A DNA stretch of 64,000 nucleotides, taken from assembly GCF_932294415.1 (NCBI RefSeq), contig NC_065536.1, positions 28,725,354-28,789,353 on the forward strand, in the 5' to 3' direction. A model generated the notes under the pieces. It worked only from the letters and a program-made list of their open reading frames with translations. It was not told the origin of the DNA and did not search any database. Numbering within the stretch: the stretch's first letter is position 1; each line of letters begins with the position of its first letter. A program made the translations under genes and the position numbers. Source of the DNA: Quercus robur (Eukaryota > Streptophyta > Magnoliopsida > Fagales > Fagaceae). Shown here in pieces: positions 58,158-64,000 of this stretch.

Positions 58158-58712
58158 ATTTTTTTTTTTCAAAATAACCAAATCCCTCAAACAATTTCAT
58201 TAGTTAGTAAGGTTTTGAAACTATTTAGCAATCTAACAAATTGAGTGCAGAGAACTCGATTTTGTTGTGCTAAATCGAGTGTGAAGAGGTCGAGTTCCAT
58301 GAAACTCGAGTCTCCACAACTCAATTTCCCTGCCAGGCTACAAACTTCATCAAGAAAACATAGAGATGAAGGATTCGCCTGGGTTTGGGTTTGTTGCTGT
58401 AGGTGGATTTGCTTGGGTTTGGGTTTGTTGTTTTTGTGATTATCAGAGGGCGTTTTTGTGAAGATCAAAGGGCATGGGTTGGTGAAGTTTTTACTATGGA
58501 ACTCGAGTGTTTCACTCTCAAGTATGAAACTCGAGTGTGAGACACTTGATTTCCAACTGCAACTAGACTTCACGTTGCTCGATTTCAAAGAGCAAAATCG
58601 AGTCTAATAGACTCGATTTGTTAGATTGCTAAATAGTTTCAAAACCTTGCTAACTAATGAAATTGTTTAAGGGATTTGATTATTTTGAAAAAAAAAAAAA
58701 AAAAAAAATCCA
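58158..58712. mobile_element. TIR element 555 bp (MULE-like MITE) with about 85-bp arms
   Basis: A perfect 10-bp TSD, TCAAATTGAG, flanks it (58148-58157, 58713-58722). The arms (58158-58245 and 58608-58712) are near-perfect inverted repeats beginning with a T/A run and including CAAATCCCTCAAACAATTTC and GAAACTATTTAGCAATC. The interior has many AACTCGAG and ATCGAGT words, like 23131-23703. Non-coding. Confidence 0.9.
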
Positions 58713-58768
58713 TCAAATTGAGCAATTTTGAAAAGTTTTAAACTTGGCTTGCATTAGTCCAAATCCTA

Positions 58769-59719
58769 GTGGCGTTTGGTACCGGAGAATTCACATTATT
58801 CTTGGCATCCAGATTCCTTGGAATGCGATGTCTTGCAATTTGGATGCTTTGGAATATAACTATTCCTATGTTTTGTTTATTTCTAGGAATTTTAAATGAA
58901 TTATTTTTTTTTCCATACTATCCTTATATTTATAACCTAATATCAATTTTTAAAAAAAATTCCTCCAAGTAAATAATGACAAACAAAATATAAACTATAA
59001 ATTATGACAAATTTATTAAAACTATAGTCTAAAATTTCAAAATCACATGTATAATATAAAAATAACTATTTAAATTCTTCTTTTTTTAATGGAAATCATG
59101 ACATTATGTGTTGGAGCATTTTAATATTAATCAATTAAAATGAATAAATATTACAACATAAATGTAAAGATGTGAGAGTTAATATGGAAGATGAAGAGTT
59201 AGTGAAAATGTTTAATCTCACATTGAAAAGGAGAGAGTCTATTTTATTCCTTTTAATTATGGTGATTAATGGGCTAATATGAATTGAATAAGATATTGGG
59301 CTAGATACGTGCGCAAGGCAGAGGTGAAGGGTGGAGGTATAAATATTTTATTTTAACATCTAACCAATTCCAAATAGGAGATATAAATATTTTATTTTAT
59401 TTTTGCATTTAAGTTGTTATGGCAAGAAGAGATAAAGATAAGGGAATAGATATTAATAATTTTTTTTATGTTTTATCTCCATTGGTTAAATGATAAATGA
59501 AAAATGGTAAAATTGTCAATTTATAACAAATGTAATTTTTTTAAGCTTGGGAATTTGAATGCCCATGTGTTTTAAAGAGAATCCACATTCCTACAAGAAA
59601 GGGGTTGAGTGGGAATCCAGATACCCAGGTATCTAATTCCCTTATACAATTTGCAACTAAACGTGAGAATCTTTCAACATTCCTAAGCATCTTAAAACTC
59701 TACCCGTACCAAACGCCAC
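58769..59719. mobile_element. TIR element about 950 bp (hAT-like ends)
   Basis: The left end GTGGCGTTTGGTACCGG is inverted at the right end CCCGTACCAAACGCCAC. The short direct repeat CCTA flanks it (58765-58768, 59720-59723), less than the 8 bp expected of hAT. The interior is AT-rich with no transposase. The class is uncertain; non-autonomous. Confidence 0.68.
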
Positions 59720-59725
59720 CCTAAG

Positions 59726-60211
59726 GGTACGTTTGGTACACTGAATGTGGATTACAACAGGAATGGTAATCTTTATTATCAGGAATAAAATATGTTGTAA
59801 TGGAATAACTAAACTTATTCATTAGTTTGGTTGTGAGTTATAACATTAAAATAAAACTTATGATCTATTTTAGGAAATATCTCATTCATACAAATATATT
59901 TCCTAGAAAATAATATATTTTAAATTTTAGAGAGATAAGTTATTTTTTGATGATTTTTTATTTCCATAATTGTTAGGTAGATATGGAAAGTTTATTTATT
60001 TGGAAATATATTAATATTAGAAATTATTACATCTACTAAGGAATAGTTATTACAACCATTTTAAAGAGGAATAGTTATTCCTTATTTTAAAGAATAGCTA
60101 TTCATAAGGAATGACTATTTCCTGTAATAAAAACATAACCAAACTATTGAATAGCTAAACCATAGGAATAACTATTACATTACAGTGTCTATTACAGTCT
60201 ACCAAACATGT
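59726..60211. mobile_element. TIR element about 486 bp, abutting the previous one
   Basis: The left end GGTACGTTTGGTACACTG is inverted at the right end CAGTCTACCAAACATGTC. The 6-bp direct repeat CCTAAG lies at both edges (59720-59725, 60212-60217). It contains repeated GGAATAACTATT-type inverted words near the right arm. Non-coding. Confidence 0.68.
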
Positions 60212-60217
60212 CCTAAG

Positions 60218-61309
60218 TGTTTTATCTGTATTTTATCTTTTTTATAAGTTAGTCAATATATAGCATGAAAGCATGGTAAATGATACGATAGGCTATGCTT
60301 TCATGATAAACAAGTCTAGCTAAAAAAAACATATTTTTTATGGTTAAAAAATATTTATGATTTAGTCATGCACTCAAGTATATACTTGCCATTTTCTCCA
60401 CACACACACACAAAAAAAGTATATACTTGCCATGAAAGCATGAGAATGATATGATTAATTGATTTTAAATAAGTCCTAGCAAAAATAAAAATAAAAATGA
60501 TATGACTGAACAAACTTCATGAATTTAGTACTTCAACAACTAACAAACTAAAAAACACTATTTGATCAAATAATGGATTAAACCTGTATAATACGAAGAG
60601 AATTATATCAAACTAAGTAACTAACTCCATACACACGTACATCCAATAGGATTGTTATGATTTGGTCATAACATTTACACGAAATCATGTAAATGATATG
60701 ATTATAAACAATATAAAATGATGGACACTTTTACTCAAATCCCATCCTCATACCCTAAAGCCAAAAACTCTTGAAACAACTCCAACCTTTCTATTTTCTG
60801 AAATAGAGTTTGCCCCATCCAAAATTTTCACTTTACAAATCAAAGTCACCTTGGATGAAGTGAGAAAGTTTAAGCCCAGGCCAAGTTGAAGCTAAGACTT
60901 CCCATACCATGTCAAGGTATTGCATTTGAATCGCATAAGGGGCACAAAGCACCCTGCATCAGTCTTCTTTTGTATAAAGGCGGCTGTAACCGGCCCCCAT
61001 TATAATATTCCCTTTTTTAGTGACAATATTGACACTGCTCTTGAACAAATATTCAATAAAAAAATGCAGTGTGAATAATGTCCTAAAAAGGGGAATATCA
61101 TAATGAAGATCAATTATGGCCATCTGTGAGAGATCGTGCCCTTGGGCCCGTTTGGATCAAGTTAGGCCGAATTGATGTGAACTGGTCGAGTCCAGTCCAG
61201 TTTATGCCTCTAAAAAATTCAAAATAGTGATTTAACTTATTGTATTTTCCCTCATGCATTGATGGTTTTACAATGGAGCTTTTACTTTTATTTATATATA
61301 CAAAGATTA
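60218..61309. other. AT-rich intergenic DNA
   Basis: It contains scattered short direct repeats, such as AGTATATACTTGCCAT at about 60375 and 60418. No gene or complete element is recognised. Confidence 0.45.
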
Positions 61310-61600
61310 AAGAAAATTCAATTAGAATTTGAAATTAAAATACAATTTTGCATCATGTGTCTAAATTTAGTGGACACCACATCATAATTATCCACTTAAG
61401 TTTATACCATGTGCCCACTTAAGTTTTTAATCGCCAAAGGCCTTGTAGTTGAATTAGCATCTCCCCATGTACAAAGTGCTTGGCGGTGTAGGAGGGAAAG
61501 AGTTCGAGTTACGAAGTTAGTAGCATGTTGTAATTATTTCTCAAAAAAAAAGTTTTTTAATATTTGTGCCAAGTGAGTTTATGAGTGCAAAATACTAAGA
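61310..61600. repeat. Dispersed AT-rich repeat, partner of 10325-10500, with SINE inside
   Basis: It shares TTTTGCATCATGTG-type, ACCACATCATAA and AAGTGAGTTTAT words with the block upstream of the 10624 element. The SINE at 61434-61550 splits it. Confidence 0.5.
61434..61550 (+). mobile_element. tRNA-derived SINE with poly-A tail
   Basis: A-box-like TTGTAGTTGAATTAGCATC and B-box-like AGAGTTCGAGTTACG are about 45 bases apart. The tail is TTGTAATTATTTCTCAAAAA. Flanks are AAGTTTTTAAT (61423-61433) and AAGTTTTTTAAT (61550-61561), a TSD with one extra T. Confidence 0.75.
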
Positions 61601-62001
61601 ATCTAATATTAATGAACTATAAAATTATTATATAAAAATAAATAAATAAAAAAACCAATCACATATTTTCAATAAAAATAACCACACAACAAAAAACACC
61701 ACAAGTTCTATCTTATTAAAAATTAGAACAAAAAAATGATCATAAGTAGTATTAAATTTAGGCAAGAATTTTAATTTGTGACTAATTATGTTTACTTAAA
61801 AATAATAATTTGACTATTTATTTATATTTTTATGATAAAAATTGTGTTTAATTTTAAATGTTTTTATACATATGTATGTGTTACATGCTTTTTTTTTAAT
61901 TTATAATTTGACTAATATTTATATTTTTATAATAAAAATATTATTTAATTTTAAATGTATTTATGCGTTTGAATGGGTTACATGCTAGTTTTATTAAAGG
62001 G

Positions 62002-63594
62002 TGTTGAGGGCCATTTGTGAGAATCCAGGTGGAAAGAAAGAAAGCCCAATAACAAGGGCAACAAAGAATTGACAAAACAAACAGCAAAACCATTAGGCCC
62101 AAACGGCAGGAATAATGGATTACAGACTCAAGAAATAAACAAATGGGTCTTGAAGAGGCAAGTGGCCTTGAAGAAGCCCGGAAAGAGAGAAATAGCATCT
62201 CATTGGCAGTGTATGAGGTAGAAAAGCGAGAAAGGGCAACTGCAGGCGCAAAGTAATGCAAACTAAGAAAGTAAGGGGTTTATGGCAAGCCCATAAACCC
62301 CAAGGATGATAATAAGGTTATTGGGCTAGGGAAGCCCAATGAAGTTAGTAAAAAACTCATGGGAATGCAGAATTAGCAAAAGGGCCGAGGAAACCCAAAG
62401 AAAGCAAACGGGTCGAGGATGCCCAAGGGAAAGCCAAAAGGGACATAGGAGCCCATAAATAAAAGCAAACCAATGGCCATACCAAGCCATTGGGAGAAGG
62501 AATAAACGGATGGCCTAAAAGAGGCCCAGCAGGATTAAGTTATTACAGCAAGAATAACAGAACAACATTGCAAGAAATAAGGGAAACCAAGGAATAGGCC
62601 AAAGAAATGTAAGACCCATCATCAAATAAAGCCCAGCTCCTAAAAGGAGCGGGAAAACAAAAAGCAGCCCACATAAGAGGTCAAAAAACACGGACGGCGA
62701 GCCTTCAGACCGCGACAGACGAATGGGCAGCAGGTAAGTTTTAGACACATATGAAATGAAGGCACGCGCAAGGCCCAGTCACCACCAGCCTGTACCCAGC
62801 CAATACAGAGCATGGTGAGGTCGGGGGGTCAAAGAATCAGAGGGCATGGTTTGGTGGTGGGGAGAGGGGAAAAATCTATTTTGAAGGTTCCGGCTCAGGC
62901 TCTTTCGAGGAGGTGTCCTGCTGGGATGGCTTATTACCCAAAAGAGGCAAGTTGAGTTGGAACCATTAGGTGCATGCCATGAGGGATAGGGAGAGAGAAA
63001 TAACCCAGACCGTAGCAAGAAAAGGTGTCACGGCAGACTAGCAAACAAAATACTCTTTCTTGTCTGGCGATGGGAGGGCGACACACAGACGAAACAGTAA
63101 TGGTCGACCAGTACACCTAGACCAGACAAAGGGATTTAAGGGCTAAAACAGTAAAATCTGGTCACGGCAAGCACTATAAAAGGAGGGTCTTGCCGTGAAC
63201 AAAAGAAGGAGAAACAACGGGAACTTTGACTAAGAAATAGAAAACTTAAAAGAAATAGTAAAGAAAATGAGTGAGAAGAAAGAAAGAAATAGTGAGAATT
63301 AGAACGGTAAGCATGCACCGGTAGATTGATCCCTTCTCTCCCTCATGAAATTTGGCCCTCTGTAAAAAAACTTGAGAGTATCTACGTAGAAAAACCACTC
63401 AGACCCGTTTCCTTCAGGGCGGTTAATCTCCACGGCAGGACTCTTTCCTAAGAGATTGACTGCTTTGAGAAGGAATGTTCTTCCCTTTGTGGCTCTGCTC
63501 CTACGGATTGGATTTTTGGTCGATTTCCCCTAATATTCCGACTAACCCATGCGTATTAACATTTGATATCCTCTGTTATTTCTTTTTCTCTTCT

Positions 63595-63628
<34 letters not shown>

Positions 63629-63915
63629 AATTATTATTGTTGTTGTAATTGATTTTAAGGGTTGTTTGGTCAATTCCCCATTAAGTGGCTAGATATTTTC
63701 TGTTTATTTTATTGTTATTATGTCTCCCTGCCACGATTTGTCTGAAACAATTTCACCTGCCATGAACACGTCTCTGGCAGATTTGGCCTAGTTTGCGCAC
63801 ATGCCGATCCAACTTAAGCTGAAACTGAGTCGGTCCCAACTCTCTTATCCAGAAAACTTAGGCTTAGTGCAGCAGGAGGCAACCCAACACCACTAACACA
63901 GCACACCCCCTTACA
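62002..63915 (+). mobile_element. Solo LTR, 1914 bp
   Basis: It begins TGTTGAGGGCC and ends CACCCCCTTACA (TG...CA) and is flanked by the 5-bp TSD AAGGG (61997-62001, 63916-63920). A TATA box (TATAAAA, 63175-63181) is centred in a perfect 10-bp inverted repeat, TCACGGCAAG/CTTGCCGTGA (63162-63171, 63189-63198). A run of about 29 A lies at 63598-63627. No coding frame is recognised. Its length suits large Gypsy or Copia LTRs, but I cannot name the family. Confidence 0.78.
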
Positions 63916-64000
63916 AAGGGAAAAATAGGAAAACCAAATAAAAGATTGTATACCAATGTGACTAAGATATTACATGGCTTTGGTCCTAAATAAAATTTAA
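63916..64000. other. Right TSD and window edge
   Basis: TSD AAGGG, then 80 bases of AT-rich sequence with nothing recognised. Confidence 0.5.

Overview
This 64 kb window is plant nuclear DNA, almost certainly from a eudicot and probably a woody one. The evidence is short exons with AT-rich introns, abundant LTR retrotransposons, L1-type LINEs, SINEs and MITEs, and three recognisable plant housekeeping-type genes. The style of the repeats (SINEs, LINE tails, Tat-lineage Gypsy LTRs) reminds me of Fagales such as oak or chestnut, but that is a recollection and not a test.

Layout. 1-2777: the last three exons of a plus-strand LpxC gene (lipid A-type deacetylase), cut by the window start. 4696-9631: a complete five-exon minus-strand gene for a multi-membrane-span RING-H2 E3 ubiquitin ligase of the Arabidopsis At1g12760/At1g63170/At4g11680 type. 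It converges tail-to-tail on LpxC. 9.9-25.2 kb: a gene-free block of degenerate tandem duplications riddled with insertions. These are one complete but non-autonomous LTR retrotransposon (10624-16053, TSD ATGAC), two solo LTRs (16455-17263, TSD GCTTC; 19311-20050, TSD ATATA), several MULE-like MITEs and one SINE with a 16-bp TSD. 25266-36595: an 11.3 kb Tat-lineage Ty3/Gypsy element on the minus strand (TSD GTTAT). It has decayed gag, protease, RT, RNase H, a second RNase H and integrase, an antisense ORF region and a roughly 80-bp tandem array. 37865-57290: a 13-exon minus-strand gene for CPSF73-II (CPSF subunit 3-II, metallo-beta-lactamase/beta-CASP). All exons were reconstructed in phase (646 aa), and its introns hold at least four LINE-derived insertions. 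57.3-64 kb: a promoter-proximal region, three TIR elements, a SINE and a 1.9 kb solo LTR (62002-63915, TSD AAGGG).

How it fits together. The three cellular genes are unrelated in function: organellar lipid A-like synthesis, ubiquitin ligation at a membrane, and RNA 3'-end processing. No operon-like logic is expected. The most unusual structure is shared by the two LTR retrotransposons. Between the polypurine tract and the pol end, each carries a unit on the opposite strand to the element (TATA box, exon-like body, 3' end), followed by a tandem array with a common TCCGAGGA core. In the small element this unit plus array occurs twice and replaces all protein-coding domains.
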